64,000 nt of DNA from Pantoea allii (GCF_002307475.1 NZ_NTMH01000054.1:62001-126000); one strand, 5' to 3'. Shown: positions 17,401-26,700, numbered from the stretch's first letter. A program made the numbers and translations. The notes: a model not told the origin generated them from the letters alone.

Positions 17401-19395
17401 CCGGCCTTTAACGGCGAGCTGCGGCTGATGACGCAGGTCTGGAGCGATGACAGCTTTGGCGCAGCAGAACGCAAACTGGTGGTGGCTGCCCCGCTGGTCA
17501 GCGAACTGGCCACGCCGCGTTTTCTGGCCAGCGGGGACAGCGCGTCACTGGCACTGGATATCACCAATCTGACGGACCTGCCGCAAACCCTGAAGGTAGA
17601 TTTGACTGCCAAAGGTCTGATAGGGCTGTCGGGCGCGGCCACACAAAATGTGACGCTGGCAAAAGGCGAAACGACCACCTTGCAGGTGCCCGTGACGGCG
17701 AAAACCGGGTTTGGTGACGGCGAAGTGCAGGTGCAGATTTCAGGACTGAACCTGCCCGGTGAGACGGTGCGGCCCAGTCAGCAGACGTGGAAGATTGGCG
17801 TAAGGCCGCCTTATCCTGCGCAAACCCTCAGTTTTGCCGCTGTCATTGACCACGATAGCCCCTGGCAGGTCACGGCGGCGGCATTTGCGGGTCTGGATGC
17901 AGAAACCCTGAGTGGACAACTGACTCTGAGTAATCGTCCGCCTTTAAATATCGCCAGCTACATCAGTGCGCTTTATGCCTATCCCTATGGCTGTCTGGAG
18001 CAGACCACCAGCGGTCTCTGGCCGTCGCTCTATACCAGTCAGGCGCAGCTCAGCGCTATGGGGATAAAAACCAGCAGTGATGACGTTCGTCGGGCCGCCG
18101 TTGACACCGGCATCGCCCGTCTGGCCGGGATGCAGCGTGCTGACGGCAGTTTTGGGTTGTGGAGTAAGCAGAGTGAAGAGGAGTTCTGGCTTACACCTTA
18201 TGTTACCGACTTTTTACTGCGCGCCAGCGAAGCGGGCTATGCCTTGCCCCCTGACGTGATTGATCGGGCTAACGCACGGCTGCTGCGTTATTTACAGGAC
18301 CCTTCACAAATCACCGCCGGTGGCAGTGCCGACACCGATGCATTGCGTTTCAGCGTTCAGGCTTATGCCGGCCTGGTGCTGGCGCGTCAGCAGCGTGCGC
18401 CACTGGGCGCGTTGCGTGCGCTTTACGAAAAGCGTGACAAGGCCAAATCGGGGCTGGCGCTGATGCAGTTGGGTGTAGCGCTGAAGCTGATGGGGGATGG
18501 ACAGCGTTCGCCGCTGGCTGTGATGCAGGGCGCCACGCTGTCACGACCTGAAAGCCGCTGGTTTGGCGACTATGGCAGCACGGTGCGCGATGAGGGGATG
18601 ATGATCGCCCTGTTAGCGGAATATCAGCTGCAGCCGGAACTGCAAAACAGCCTGCTGCTGTCACTGTCAAAAGAGCTGAACGGGAAGCGCTGGCTCTCCA
18701 CCCAGGAGAACAATGCGCTTTACCTGGCGGCGCGCACGCTGCAAACCGCACAGGGTAAGGACTGGCAGGCGATATTACAGGGTCATCAACCGCCCGTAAG
18801 CAGCAGTGGGCCTGTGAATAAAGGGCTGGATAATCAACAACTGGCGCAAGGCGTTGAGGTGAGCAACCCTGGCACGGCACCGCTGTATGGCAGCCTGAAT
18901 GTGGTCAGTTATCCGCTGACGCCGCCGAATCCGGTCAGCCATATGCTGTCCGTTAAGCGAGAGTACTTCACCCTGGACGGTAAACTGGCGGATCTCAATA
19001 ATCTGCGCAGCGGTGAATTGCTGGTGGTCCGTCTTACCGTGGCTGCGAAACGCCGCATCAGCGATGCGCTGGTCGTGGATCTGTTACCGGCCGGACTGGA
19101 GCTGGAAAACCAGAATCTGGCAGACAGCAGTGCCAGCCTGGGTGACAGTGCGGATGCGTTAAAAGAGAGCATGATGGATATGCAGCAGGCCAACATCCGG
19201 CATATTGAGTTCCGTGACGATCGCTTCGTTGCCGCGCTGGCAGTGGATACTTATCGTCCTGCCACCTTGATGTATCTGGCGCGCGCGGTGACGCCGGGCC
19301 TCTACCACATGCCGCCACCGCAGGTGGAATCGATGTACGTACCTGAGTGGCGGGCGATTGGCGCTACGCCGCAACAGCTGCATGTACAACCGTAG
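14497..19395 (+). CDS. yfhM: Alpha-2-macroglobulin family protein (YfhM/ECAM type), non-lipoprotein form
   Basis: Large periplasmic protease trap of 1632 residues (E. coli YfhM 1653), the partner of PbpC in envelope defence. The thioester motif is intact: YGCLEQTT at about residue 1165, so it can trap proteases covalently. Bait and MG domains precede it and the late helical domain follows; the C terminus (LLPAGLELENQNLA, IEFRDDRFVAALAV, VESMYVPEWR) is almost identical to E. coli. The N terminus differs: MKKRINRLLFSMLIGGSLLS continues into VATLPVFPVSAE with no cysteine, so there is no lipobox. It should be cleaved by signal peptidase I and be soluble in the periplasm rather than lipid-anchored. 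The start has GGTGAAGGA about 10 bases upstream. Confidence 0.95.
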   Translation: MKKRINRLLFSMLIGGSLLSVATLPVFPVSAETPAASAQASKPLTIIDLSELQLDGAAALVLTFNQPLDDKQDLAQKVRLIDDKHGKVDGGWELSSNRKALRFRHPEPSRQFTVTVDSGLRAASGETLTTAYSKKITTRDIEPMVGFASRGSLLPLRIAQGLPVLALNVDQVDVDFFRIKNAGLAEFLSQWNYGNNLSTWQSQELLKTSQLVYTGRFELNPARNTREKLQLPLKDIKPLQQPGVYLAVMKQAGTYHYSMPATLFTLSDIGLSLHRFPTQFELFAQSLENGAPLSGVSIRLLNDKGQVLQNGTSDSSGHLRLNADEKGKFLLAMKGEQTSLIDLARPALDLAEFPVAGPEGYDKQLFVFGPRDIYRPGETVIVNALLRDADGKPLPAQPVKAELVQPDGEVVRTVVWQPQDGFYQQRFALPASAMTGGWMLRLNTGDNQLRQWHFRVEDFLPERMALTLKNDEQPQPADADITFDIEGRYLYGAPAAGNQLQGQLYLRPAREAVAALPGYQFGDITEQGLKRSLDDVDLKLDANGKAQLTVDNQWDQLHSPLNLILQASLLETGGRPVTRRATQAIWPADALPGIRPLFGNKSVYDYRNDSYHDEPTVPENSLAEFDIVYANSQGAKLAAEKLDVRLIRERRDYYWSFSDSEGWQSRYDAKDLQEDEQSVSIPADGSTKVSFPVEWGSYRLEVQSGEKIISSVRFQAGYDWQDNTNGTGALRPDQVKLKLDKAAYQPGETVHLQVESPTAGKGYLMVESSSGTLWWQPLTVPQGGTQVDVPIADNWQRHDLYFSAIVVREGDKASGATPKRAIGLLHLPMATEARRLTLTLDAPDKVRPEQNLTVNVQASREGGPLPDKVHVLLSAVDSGVLSVTDYKTPDPWTAFFGRKRYNVDQYDVFGQLIEGGGRLAALRFGGDGEDESMTRGGKKPVTHVNIVAQQLQAVTLDKNGKGSVTLPIPAFNGELRLMTQVWSDDSFGAAERKLVVAAPLVSELATPRFLASGDSASLALDITNLTDLPQTLKVDLTAKGLIGLSGAATQNVTLAKGETTTLQVPVTAKTGFGDGEVQVQISGLNLPGETVRPSQQTWKIGVRPPYPAQTLSFAAVIDHDSPWQVTAAAFAGLDAETLSGQLTLSNRPPLNIASYISALYAYPYGCLEQTTSGLWPSLYTSQAQLSAMGIKTSSDDVRRAAVDTGIARLAGMQRADGSFGLWSKQSEEEFWLTPYVTDFLLRASEAGYALPPDVIDRANARLLRYLQDPSQITAGGSADTDALRFSVQAYAGLVLARQQRAPLGALRALYEKRDKAKSGLALMQLGVALKLMGDGQRSPLAVMQGATLSRPESRWFGDYGSTVRDEGMMIALLAEYQLQPELQNSLLLSLSKELNGKRWLSTQENNALYLAARTLQTAQGKDWQAILQGHQPPVSSSGPVNKGLDNQQLAQGVEVSNPGTAPLYGSLNVVSYPLTPPNPVSHMLSVKREYFTLDGKLADLNNLRSGELLVVRLTVAAKRRISDALVVDLLPAGLELENQNLADSSASLGDSADALKESMMDMQQANIRHIEFRDDRFVAALAVDTYRPATLMYLARAVTPGLYHMPPPQVESMYVPEWRAIGATPQQLHVQP

Positions 19396-19407
19396 CCGGG
19401 CCGGGTT

Positions 19408-21735
19408 GTGATCAAAAACAGGCACATCAAAAAGCGGTGGGTAGCCCTGCCGCTTTTTATTCTGGCCTTGCTGTTTATCCCGCTGATTCTGGATCGGTTA
19501 TTCCCCTTGCCCCTCAAAGAGGTGCAGCCCGCACGCGTGGTGGTCGCCGAGGATGGCACGCCACTGTGGCGCTTTGCCGACAGCCAGGGCATCTGGCGCT
19601 ATCCCGTCACCCCCAGTGACGTCTCGCCGGCCTATTTACAGGCGTTGCTGACCTATGAAGATCGCTGGTTCTGGTACCATCCCGGCATTAATCCCCTGGC
19701 CCTGCTTCGCGCAGCCTGGCAGGATCTGCGTCATCGCAGCGTCATTTCGGGCGGCAGCACCTTAACCATGCAGGTGGCACGACTCATTGACCCGCAACCG
19801 CGAACACTGCGCGGCAAGCTGATTCAGGCATGGCGCGCTCTGCAACTGGAGTGGCATCTTTCTAAACGCGACATCTTAACGCTTTATCTGAATCGCGCGC
19901 CCTTTGGTGGCACGCTGGAAGGGATTGGGGCGGCAAGCTGGAGCTGGCTGGGAAAAGCCCCGTCGCAGCTGACACGAGGCGAAGCGGCCCTGATGGCCGT
20001 ATTGCCGCAGGCACCCAGTCGTCTGCGCCCCGATCGCTGGCCAGAGCGGGCGGAAGCCGCACGTAACAAGGTGCTGGACAGGCTGGCACAGTATCATGTC
20101 TGGTCGCCCCGCCAGGTCGCCGAAATCCGCGAGGAGCCGGTCTGGCTTCCGCCGCGCCAGATGCCGCAGATGGCACCGTTGCTGGCGCGACGACTGCTGT
20201 CGATGACCACGCACGATAAAATTGTCTCGACGCTGGACCCGTCCCTGCAGCGTGAGCTGGAAAACATGGCGCTGAATGTTAAAAACCAGCTCCCCCCACG
20301 GACCTCGCTGGCGATGCTGGTGGTGGATCACACGACAATGGCGGTACGGGGTTATGTCGGCTCCGTAGACTTTAGTGATGACAGCCGGTTTGGTCATGTC
20401 GATATGATTGCCAGCGTGCGTTCGCCAGGCTCGGTATTAAAACCCTTTGTCTATGGCATGGCGCTGGACGATGGGCTCATTCATGCCGAGTCCTTACTGC
20501 AGGATGTCCCGCGCCGCTTTGGCGATTACCGCCCAGGCAACTTCGATACCGGTTTTCATGGCCCGGTCAGTGCCAGCGAGGCATTAGTACGATCGCTAAA
20601 CCTGCCCGCCGTTCAACTGCTGGAGGCGCTTGGCCCCAAAAATGTCGCCGCACGTCTGCGCAACGTGGGGCTGAATTTACGTTTCCCACCGGGGGCGGAG
20701 CCAAACCTCTCCTTGATACTCGGCGGCACCGGGGCGCGCATGGATGATATCGTCGCGGCCTATAGTGCCTTTGCCCGTCATGGCAACGCCGCTCAACTGC
20801 GCTGGATGGCCGATCAACCTTTACAGGCGCGCCGGCTGCTGTCGCCGGGGGCCGCCTGGATTATCCGCCGTATTCTGGCGGGAGAGGCTCAGCCTGCTGG
20901 CAATGGCAGCGCGCCTGCTGTCGCACCGCTGGCGTGGAAAACCGGCACCAGCTATGGCTACCGCGATGCGTGGGCGGTGGGGATAAATCCTCGTTATTTA
21001 ATCGGCGTCTGGGTTGGACGACCGGATGCCACTCCGGTGGCCGGCCAATTTGGCTTCGCGTCTGCCGTGCCTGTCATGAATCAAATTAACAGCGTACTGA
21101 TGAACCGCGTAGCCGCTCAGGAAATGCCCACCGATCCGCGTCCAGCGTCGGTCAGCGTGGCCAGCATCTGTTGGCCTGGCGGTCAGCCATTGCCTGCCGG
21201 GGATGAGAACTGTCGACAGCGGCGGCAGAGCTGGGTGTTAAATGAGACGCTACCGCCCACCTTACTCGCGCCGGGGCAGGAAAGCCTGAGCGGCTTACGC
21301 CTGCACTACTGGCAGAACGAACAGGGTTTGCGGGTTGCGGCGGATTGCCCGCATGCTATCAGCCATGAACGCCTGGTGTGGCCGCTGCCGCTGGAGGCCT
21401 GGCTGCCCCCGCAGGAGCGTCGGGCGCAGCGTTTACCCGCTATCGACACCCGGTGTCCGCCCTTGCAGCAGGGCAGCAGCGCGCCGCTGATTGTCACCGG
21501 CGTTATCGAAGGACAGCGCGTTCAGCCGCTGCCGGGTACTACGACGCTGGTGATGCCGGTGGCGGTGCAGGGTGGTCAGGGCGTTCAGCGCTGGTGGTTT
21601 TTAAATGGCGAGCCGCTTGAGACGGAAAGTCAGAACGGCACGCTGTCGCTGCGGCTCGACCGGGCTGGCGATTATCAGCTGGTGGTGATGGATGAAGCCG
21701 CTCAACTCGCCTCCGTCGGCTTTACCCGCGATTGA
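19408..21735 (+). CDS. pbpC: Penicillin-binding protein 1C
   Basis: Bifunctional class A penicillin-binding protein of 775 residues (E. coli 770). A cytoplasmic/TM anchor (KKRWVALPLFILALLFIPLIL) is followed by the GT51 glycosyltransferase domain with the catalytic YEDRWFWYHPG motif and GGSTLTMQVARL. The transpeptidase domain follows, with SVLKPF (SxxK serine), then SLN, and KTGTS. The C-terminal BiPBP-like domain (from about 690) is typical of PbpC. Start is GTG at 19408, 12 bases after the yfhM stop, so the two are co-transcribed as in E. coli, where the pair is thought to repair and guard the wall. Confidence 0.96.
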   Translation: MIKNRHIKKRWVALPLFILALLFIPLILDRLFPLPLKEVQPARVVVAEDGTPLWRFADSQGIWRYPVTPSDVSPAYLQALLTYEDRWFWYHPGINPLALLRAAWQDLRHRSVISGGSTLTMQVARLIDPQPRTLRGKLIQAWRALQLEWHLSKRDILTLYLNRAPFGGTLEGIGAASWSWLGKAPSQLTRGEAALMAVLPQAPSRLRPDRWPERAEAARNKVLDRLAQYHVWSPRQVAEIREEPVWLPPRQMPQMAPLLARRLLSMTTHDKIVSTLDPSLQRELENMALNVKNQLPPRTSLAMLVVDHTTMAVRGYVGSVDFSDDSRFGHVDMIASVRSPGSVLKPFVYGMALDDGLIHAESLLQDVPRRFGDYRPGNFDTGFHGPVSASEALVRSLNLPAVQLLEALGPKNVAARLRNVGLNLRFPPGAEPNLSLILGGTGARMDDIVAAYSAFARHGNAAQLRWMADQPLQARRLLSPGAAWIIRRILAGEAQPAGNGSAPAVAPLAWKTGTSYGYRDAWAVGINPRYLIGVWVGRPDATPVAGQFGFASAVPVMNQINSVLMNRVAAQEMPTDPRPASVSVASICWPGGQPLPAGDENCRQRRQSWVLNETLPPTLLAPGQESLSGLRLHYWQNEQGLRVAADCPHAISHERLVWPLPLEAWLPPQERRAQRLPAIDTRCPPLQQGSSAPLIVTGVIEGQRVQPLPGTTTLVMPVAVQGGQGVQRWWFLNGEPLETESQNGTLSLRLDRAGDYQLVVMDEAAQLASVGFTRD

Positions 21736-21840
21736 GTGTTTTTTGCGCTAAATCACAGTGGAAAGCTGTCCGCACAGACGCAGATCAAGATTTTTCAATA
21801 AATTATGGGTTCTGTGATAGGCAACGTCACACTCAACCCC

Positions 21841-21846
21841 TATAAT
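21841..21846 (+). promoter_or_regulatory. Candidate -10 element of the ndk promoter
   Basis: A perfect TATAAT stands 64 bases before the ndk start. The -35 region 17 bases upstream is poor (TAGGCA), so strength rests on the -10 and perhaps an activator. Assigned by pattern. Confidence 0.5.
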
Positions 21847-21909
21847 CGGCGCCGTTTCTTAGCCGGGGCGCGCCTCCGGTTTCTTCAGAACGTCAAGACA
21901 GAGGTCATC

Positions 21910-22341
21910 ATGGCAATCGAACGTACTTTTTCTATCATCAAGCCAAACGCCGTCGCGAAAAACGTGATCGGTGCTATCTACAACCGTTTTGAAAGCGCAG
22001 GCTTTAAAATCGTTGGCGCAAAAATGCTGCAGCTGAGCAAAGAGCAGGCTGAAGGTTTCTACGCAGAGCACCAGGGCAAGCCGTTCTTCGACGGTCTGGT
22101 TGAATTCATGACGTCTGGCCCGGTTGTGGTTTCCGTGCTGGAAGGTGAAAATGCCGTTCAGCGTCACCGTGACCTGATGGGTGCAACTAACCCTGCTAAC
22201 GCACTGGCCGGTACACTGCGTGCTGACTATGCTGACAGCTTCACCGAGAACGCCACTCACGGTTCAGATTCTGCAGAATCAGCAGCCCGTGAAATTGCCT
22301 ACTTCTTCGGCGAAAACGAAATCTGCCCACGCACGCGTTAA
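21910..22341 (+). CDS. ndk: Nucleoside diphosphate kinase
   Basis: 143 residues, exactly the E. coli length. It transfers the gamma phosphate of ATP to (d)NDPs through a phosphohistidine; the active-site motif NATHGSDSAESA contains the catalytic histidine (about 117). An in-frame extension upstream to 21805 would cover the promoter and is not part of the gene; the start at 21910 is preceded by GAGGTCATC and gives MAIERTFSIIKPNAVAKNVIG, the canonical N terminus. Monocistronic, with a candidate promoter upstream and a hairpin terminator downstream. Confidence 0.98.
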   Translation: MAIERTFSIIKPNAVAKNVIGAIYNRFESAGFKIVGAKMLQLSKEQAEGFYAEHQGKPFFDGLVEFMTSGPVVVSVLEGENAVQRHRDLMGATNPANALAGTLRADYADSFTENATHGSDSAESAAREIAYFFGENEICPRTR

Positions 22342-22436
22342 TCCCTTAGCGGCTGACGCGTACGCGGCTTTACAAAAATCTGCTGAACACAGGCAAGTCT
22401 CACCTGTTATCAGGCAGCAGATGTTGTACAATATTG

Positions 22437-22477
22437 CGCCTTCATTGAGTCAGCTTAGTGAAGGCGTAATTTTTTTC
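22437..22477 (+). terminator. Terminator between ndk and rlmN
   Basis: CGCCTTCA, 14-base loop, TGAAGGCG followed after three bases by a run of seven T. It ends the ndk transcript; the T-rich tail leads into the rlmN leader. Confidence 0.75.
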
Positions 22478-22524
22478 TTTTCCCAACAGCGCCATAACGT
22501 GTAACAACGAGGCCAGAGAACATT

Positions 22525-23694
22525 ATGTCCGAACAGATTGTGACGTCCGCGTCCACCTCGCCTATTTCCGTCTCTCCGAAGAGCCAAAAAATCAACCTGC
22601 TGGATCTTAACCGTCAGCAGATGCGTGAATTTTTTGTCTCGCTCGGTGAAAAACCGTTCCGTGCCGATCAGGTGATGAAGTGGATTTACCACTACTGCTG
22701 CGATGATTTCGAGCAGATGACCGACATTAACAAGAAGCTGCGTAACCGCTTAATGGAACTCACCGAAATTCGCGCCCCGGAAGTGGCCGAAGAGATGCGC
22801 TCAACGGATGGCACCATTAAATGGGCTATTCGCGTAGGCGATCAGCTGGTTGAAACGGTTTATATCCCGGAAGGTGAGCGCGCGACCTTGTGCGTGTCAT
22901 CTCAGGTGGGTTGCGCACTGGAATGTAAATTCTGCTCGACGGCACAGCAAGGCTTTAACCGCAATCTGCGCGTTTCAGAAATTATTGGCCAGGTCTGGCG
23001 TGCTGCAAAAATTGTCGGTGCCGCCAAAGTCACCGGCCAGCGTCCTATCACCAACGTGGTGATGATGGGCATGGGCGAGCCGTTGCTTAACCTGAATAAT
23101 GTCGTCCCGGCTATGGAAATCATGCTGGATGACTTCGGTTTTGGTTTGTCAAAACGCCGTGTCACCTTGTCGACCTCGGGCGTGGTTCCGGCCCTCGACA
23201 AGCTGGGTGACATGATTGACGTTGCGTTGGCGATTTCGCTGCATGCGCCAAATGACAAACTGCGCGACGACATCGTACCCATTAACAAGAAGTACAATAT
23301 TGAAACTTTCCTGGCCGCGGTTAAACGCTACATTGGTAAATCCAATGCAAACCAGGGACGTGTCACCATCGAGTATGTGTTGCTGGATCATGTTAACGAC
23401 AGCACGGATGATGCGCATGAACTGGCAGCATTGCTGAAAGAAACGCCCTGTAAAATCAACCTGATCCCATGGAACCCCTTCCCGGGTGCGCCTTATGGCC
23501 GGAGCTCTAACAGCCGTATCGACCGCTTTTCTAAGGTGCTGATGGACTACGGTTTTACCACCATTGTGCGTAAAACCCGTGGTGATGATATTGATGCCGC
23601 CTGCGGTCAGTTAGCCGGTGAAGTCATTGACCGTACCAAGCGTACCCTGCGTAAGAAAATGGCGGGCGAAGCGATATCTGTGAAGGCGCTCTGA
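22525..23694 (+). CDS. rlmN: Dual-specificity RNA methyltransferase RlmN
   Basis: Radical-SAM enzyme of 389 residues (E. coli 384) that methylates C2 of A2503 in 23S rRNA and A37 in some tRNAs. The cluster motif CxxxCxxC is seen in ECKFCSTAQQGF, and GMGEPLLNLNNV is the SAM-binding GxGE segment. The catalytic late cysteine region (RGDDIDAACGQLAGE) is present. The N-terminal HhH-like domain covers about 20-100. It needs a [4Fe-4S] cluster, so it depends on whichever Fe-S assembly system the cell uses, given the reduced isc locus. It heads the pilW-rodZ-ispG-hisS-yfgM-bamB-der gene row. Confidence 0.97.
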   Translation: MSEQIVTSASTSPISVSPKSQKINLLDLNRQQMREFFVSLGEKPFRADQVMKWIYHYCCDDFEQMTDINKKLRNRLMELTEIRAPEVAEEMRSTDGTIKWAIRVGDQLVETVYIPEGERATLCVSSQVGCALECKFCSTAQQGFNRNLRVSEIIGQVWRAAKIVGAAKVTGQRPITNVVMMGMGEPLLNLNNVVPAMEIMLDDFGFGLSKRRVTLSTSGVVPALDKLGDMIDVALAISLHAPNDKLRDDIVPINKKYNIETFLAAVKRYIGKSNANQGRVTIEYVLLDHVNDSTDDAHELAALLKETPCKINLIPWNPFPGAPYGRSSNSRIDRFSKVLMDYGFTTIVRKTRGDDIDAACGQLAGEVIDRTKRTLRKKMAGEAISVKAL

Positions 23695-23775
23695 AAGGCT
23701 GATTAACAGCGTTTCCCATTCTGTCTCTGCGTGGCAGGCTGATGCCCGCCACAGAGATAACAGGATGGAGACGAT

Positions 23776-24507
23776 ATGTGCAAAGGGATGCGCGCGGCAT
23801 TACTGGCCGTTTTTGTTGTAAGCGGTTGTGTCAGTTCACCGTCACAACCCGGGGCAGCAGAACTGCGTTTGCAATTGGGTATGCACTACCTGGCAGTGGA
23901 AGATTACCCTGCTGCGCGCCGCAATCTCCTGCGGGCACAGGCTGCTGATCCCCAGGATTACCGGGTGCCCCTGGCCTTAGCCAGGCTGGCTCAGCGGCAA
24001 GGGCAAAACGCCGCTGCGCATTTCCATTTTTCAAATGCGCAGCGAATTGCGCCACATAATGGTTACATCCCTAACAATTACGGTGCGTTTCTTTGCGCTT
24101 TAGGGCAGTATGATGATGCGCATCAACAGTTTATCCGGGCGAAGGGTGCGCAGGAAGGAGACGCCCGTATCGATGCGTATGAACTGTCGGGGTATTGTTA
24201 TCTGCGGGCAGGGGACAGACAGGCAGCGCGTGCTGCGTTGTCATATGCGCTCGATGCGGACCAGAGTAAAGGAGAGGCGCTACTAGCCGAAGCTGAAAGC
24301 GCGGTCGAAAATGACCAGTGGGCTAACGTAGCGCTATTATTAGAGCTTTACCAGCCGCTGCCGACGACGGCACGCAGCCTGGCGTTACACATACGTTTCG
24401 CCGCGCAACAGGGAAATGCCGCAGACGTTTCACGTTATGGCGACCAGTTAGCGCGACGTTTTCCGCAATCGATACAGTACCAGCGTTATTTAGCTAATGA
24501 ATACTGA
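23776..24507 (+). CDS. pilW: TPR lipoprotein, PilW/PilF family
   Basis: Predicted outer-membrane lipoprotein of 243 residues. The signal ends in a lipobox (AVFVVSGC), cysteine at about residue 18. The body consists of tetratricopeptide repeats (from ELRLQLGMHYLAVEDYPAAR to about 190), as in PilW/PilF proteins that stabilise type IV pilus secretins. In many gammaproteobacteria this gene sits between rlmN and rodZ; E. coli K-12 lacks it here. No other type IV pilus gene is in the window, so the function in this organism is inferred. It overlaps rodZ by 11 bases. Confidence 0.85.
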   Translation: MCKGMRAALLAVFVVSGCVSSPSQPGAAELRLQLGMHYLAVEDYPAARRNLLRAQAADPQDYRVPLALARLAQRQGQNAAAHFHFSNAQRIAPHNGYIPNNYGAFLCALGQYDDAHQQFIRAKGAQEGDARIDAYELSGYCYLRAGDRQAARAALSYALDADQSKGEALLAEAESAVENDQWANVALLLELYQPLPTTARSLALHIRFAAQQGNAADVSRYGDQLARRFPQSIQYQRYLANEY

Positions 24508-25501
24508 AGCCACTCAAGAAAATTCTGCAGTTCATTCCACAGGTACACGCCTGCGTCTGGCCCGTGAACAAATGGGACTCACGCAGCAACATGTTGCTGA
24601 ACGCCTGTGCCTTAAACTTTCTACCGTACGTGAAATTGAAGAAGACAGATTACCTGCGAATTTAGCCTCTACCTTCCTGCGCGGTTACATCCGTTCTTAT
24701 GCCCGTCTGGTGCATATTCCTGAAGAGGAACTGCTGCCGATGATGGAAAAACAGACGCCGGTTCGCGCCACAAAAATTGAGCCGATGCAGAGTTTTTCCC
24801 TGGGCAAACGCCGTAAGAAACGCGATGGCTGGCTGATGATTTTCACCTGGCTGGTGATCTTCGTGGTGGTCGGTCTGACGGGTGCCTGGTGGTGGCAGAA
24901 CCATAAAGCCTCTCAGGATGAACTGGTGTCGATGGCCGATCAGAACGGCAGTAGCAGCGACAGCAGCCAGTCAATCCCGTTAGGGCAAACTAACGCCGCA
25001 TCAACGGATAACAGCACCAGCGTACCGCTGAACAATAATACCAGCAGTACACCGGCTAACACTGGCGCAGCGACCAGCACGGCCCCCGCTGAAAGCAGTA
25101 ACGGCAATAACACGGCTGCGGCGACGCAGCAGGAAGAGAACAACGCGGTCGTGTCGCCTTCGCAGGCACCGACTGATACCAGTAGCACTGCACCGGCCAA
25201 CACTGCGCAGCAGATGCCAGTAGGCGCAGCGGCGGTCAGCGAACCGGCTGCCGATCCCAATTCAGTGGTCATGACCTTTACAGGCGACTGCTGGCTGGAC
25301 GTCACGGATGCTACCGGTAAAAAACTGTTCAGCGGTATTCAGCGTAGCGGCGGCAAGCTGAGCCTGTCAGGCATAGCGCCTTATCGTCTGAAAATTGGCG
25401 CGCCATCCGTTGTTCAGGTGCAATATCAGAATAAACCCGTTGATTTAAGTCGTTTTATCCGTAATAACCAGGTTGCTCGCCTGACGTTGGGTGCGCAATA
25501 A
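24497..25501 (+). CDS. rodZ: Cytoskeleton protein RodZ
   Basis: Bitopic membrane protein of 334 residues (E. coli 337) that links MreB filaments to the wall-synthesis complex and sets rod shape. The cytoplasmic HTH_25 domain (about 16-85: LRLAREQMGLTQQHVAERL) binds MreB. A basic stretch KRRKKRDG precedes the single TM (about 112-133). A Ser/Thr/Asn/Ala-rich low-complexity periplasmic linker (about 145-250) leads to the C-terminal DUF4115 domain (VMTFTGDCWLDVTDATGKKLFSG in pieces). The start lies inside the last codons of pilW, suggesting coupled translation. Confidence 0.96.
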   Translation: MNTEATQENSAVHSTGTRLRLAREQMGLTQQHVAERLCLKLSTVREIEEDRLPANLASTFLRGYIRSYARLVHIPEEELLPMMEKQTPVRATKIEPMQSFSLGKRRKKRDGWLMIFTWLVIFVVVGLTGAWWWQNHKASQDELVSMADQNGSSSDSSQSIPLGQTNAASTDNSTSVPLNNNTSSTPANTGAATSTAPAESSNGNNTAAATQQEENNAVVSPSQAPTDTSSTAPANTAQQMPVGAAAVSEPAADPNSVVMTFTGDCWLDVTDATGKKLFSGIQRSGGKLSLSGIAPYRLKIGAPSVVQVQYQNKPVDLSRFIRNNQVARLTLGAQ

Positions 25502-25540
25502 CAGCGTATCGCGTGTACCGGGCAATTGTGGAGAAGAAAT

Positions 25541-26662
25541 ATGCATAACCAAGCACCCATTATCCGCCGTAAGTCCAAACGTATTTACGTCGGCCAGGTG
25601 CCCGTTGGCGACGGCGCGCCAATCGCCGTCCAGTCGATGACCAACACCCGCACCACTGACGTGGCCGCGACGGTAAACCAGATTAAAGCCCTTGAGCGCG
25701 TGGGCGTTGATATCGTGCGCATTTCGGTACCGACCATGGATGCCGCAGAAGCCTTTAAGCTGATTAAGCAGCAGGTCAATGTGCCGCTGGTGGCTGATAT
25801 CCACTTTGACTACCGTATCGCGCTTAAAGTGGCTGAATACGGCGTGGACTGCCTGCGTATTAATCCGGGCAATATCGGTAATAACGAGCGTATTCGCGCC
25901 GTCGTTGACTGCGCCCGCGATAAAAATATCCCCATTCGTATCGGTGTTAACGCCGGATCGCTGGAAAAAGATCTGCAGGAAAAATACGGTGAACCTACAC
26001 CTCAGGCCCTGCTGGAATCAGCGATGCGACATGTCGATCATCTGGATCGCCTCAACTTCGATCAATTCAAAGTCAGCGTTAAAGCCTCGGATGTTTTTCT
26101 GGCGGTTGAATCTTATCGTCTGCTGGCAAAACAAATCGAGCAGCCTCTGCATCTTGGGATTACCGAAGCGGGCGGCGCGCGCGCAGGTGCGGTGAAGTCC
26201 GCTATCGGCCTGGGGCTGTTGCTGGCCGAAGGGATTGGCGACACGTTGCGTATTTCTCTGGCCGCCGATCCGGTTGAAGAGGTGAAAGTCGGCTTTGATA
26301 TTTTGAAGTCGCTGCGCATTCGTTCTCGCGGTATCAACTTCATTGCCTGCCCGACCTGTTCACGTCAGGAGTTTGACGTTATCGGTACGGTTAACGCCCT
26401 GGAGCAGCGCCTGGAAGACATCATCACCCCGATGGACGTCTCCATTATCGGCTGTGTGGTGAATGGTCCGGGCGAAGCCACGGTATCCACGCTGGGCGTG
26501 ACTGGCAGCAACAAGAAAAGCGGCTTCTATGAAGATGGCGTGCGTCAGCGCGTGCGTCTGGATAATGACGATATGATCGATCAACTGGAAGCGCGCATTC
26601 GTGCCAAAGCGGCCATGCTGGATGAATCCCGTAGTATTGACGTGCAGCAACTGGAAAAATAA
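25541..26662 (+). CDS. ispG: 4-hydroxy-3-methylbut-2-enyl-diphosphate synthase IspG
   Basis: [4Fe-4S] enzyme of the MEP isoprenoid pathway, reducing MEcPP to HMBPP. The product is 373 residues (E. coli 372). Cluster ligands are visible: two cysteines in ACPTCSRQEFD and the third in IGCVVNGPGEA, which also holds the glutamate fourth ligand. The TIM-barrel N-terminal domain opens with APIIRRKSKRIYVGQVPVG. A TTG further upstream would add five residues; ATG at 25541 is preferred because GGAGAAGAA directly precedes it and the length then fits. It is essential in MEP-only bacteria, so a working Fe-S assembly pathway must exist elsewhere. Confidence 0.97.
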   Translation: MHNQAPIIRRKSKRIYVGQVPVGDGAPIAVQSMTNTRTTDVAATVNQIKALERVGVDIVRISVPTMDAAEAFKLIKQQVNVPLVADIHFDYRIALKVAEYGVDCLRINPGNIGNNERIRAVVDCARDKNIPIRIGVNAGSLEKDLQEKYGEPTPQALLESAMRHVDHLDRLNFDQFKVSVKASDVFLAVESYRLLAKQIEQPLHLGITEAGGARAGAVKSAIGLGLLLAEGIGDTLRISLAADPVEEVKVGFDILKSLRIRSRGINFIACPTCSRQEFDVIGTVNALEQRLEDIITPMDVSIIGCVVNGPGEATVSTLGVTGSNKKSGFYEDGVRQRVRLDNDDMIDQLEARIRAKAAMLDESRSIDVQQLEK

Positions 26663-26700
26663 TCCGGTTCCTGTACGGCATGCATGACTTTTTTAGCTGA

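Noticed and set aside
18350..18880. 176-codon antisense frame inside yfhM
   Set aside because: Pro/Ala/Ser-rich noise within a conserved long gene.
21805..21909. N-terminal extension of ndk
   Set aside because: It contains the promoter -10 and the ribosome-binding site; the 143-residue form from 21910 equals the family length.
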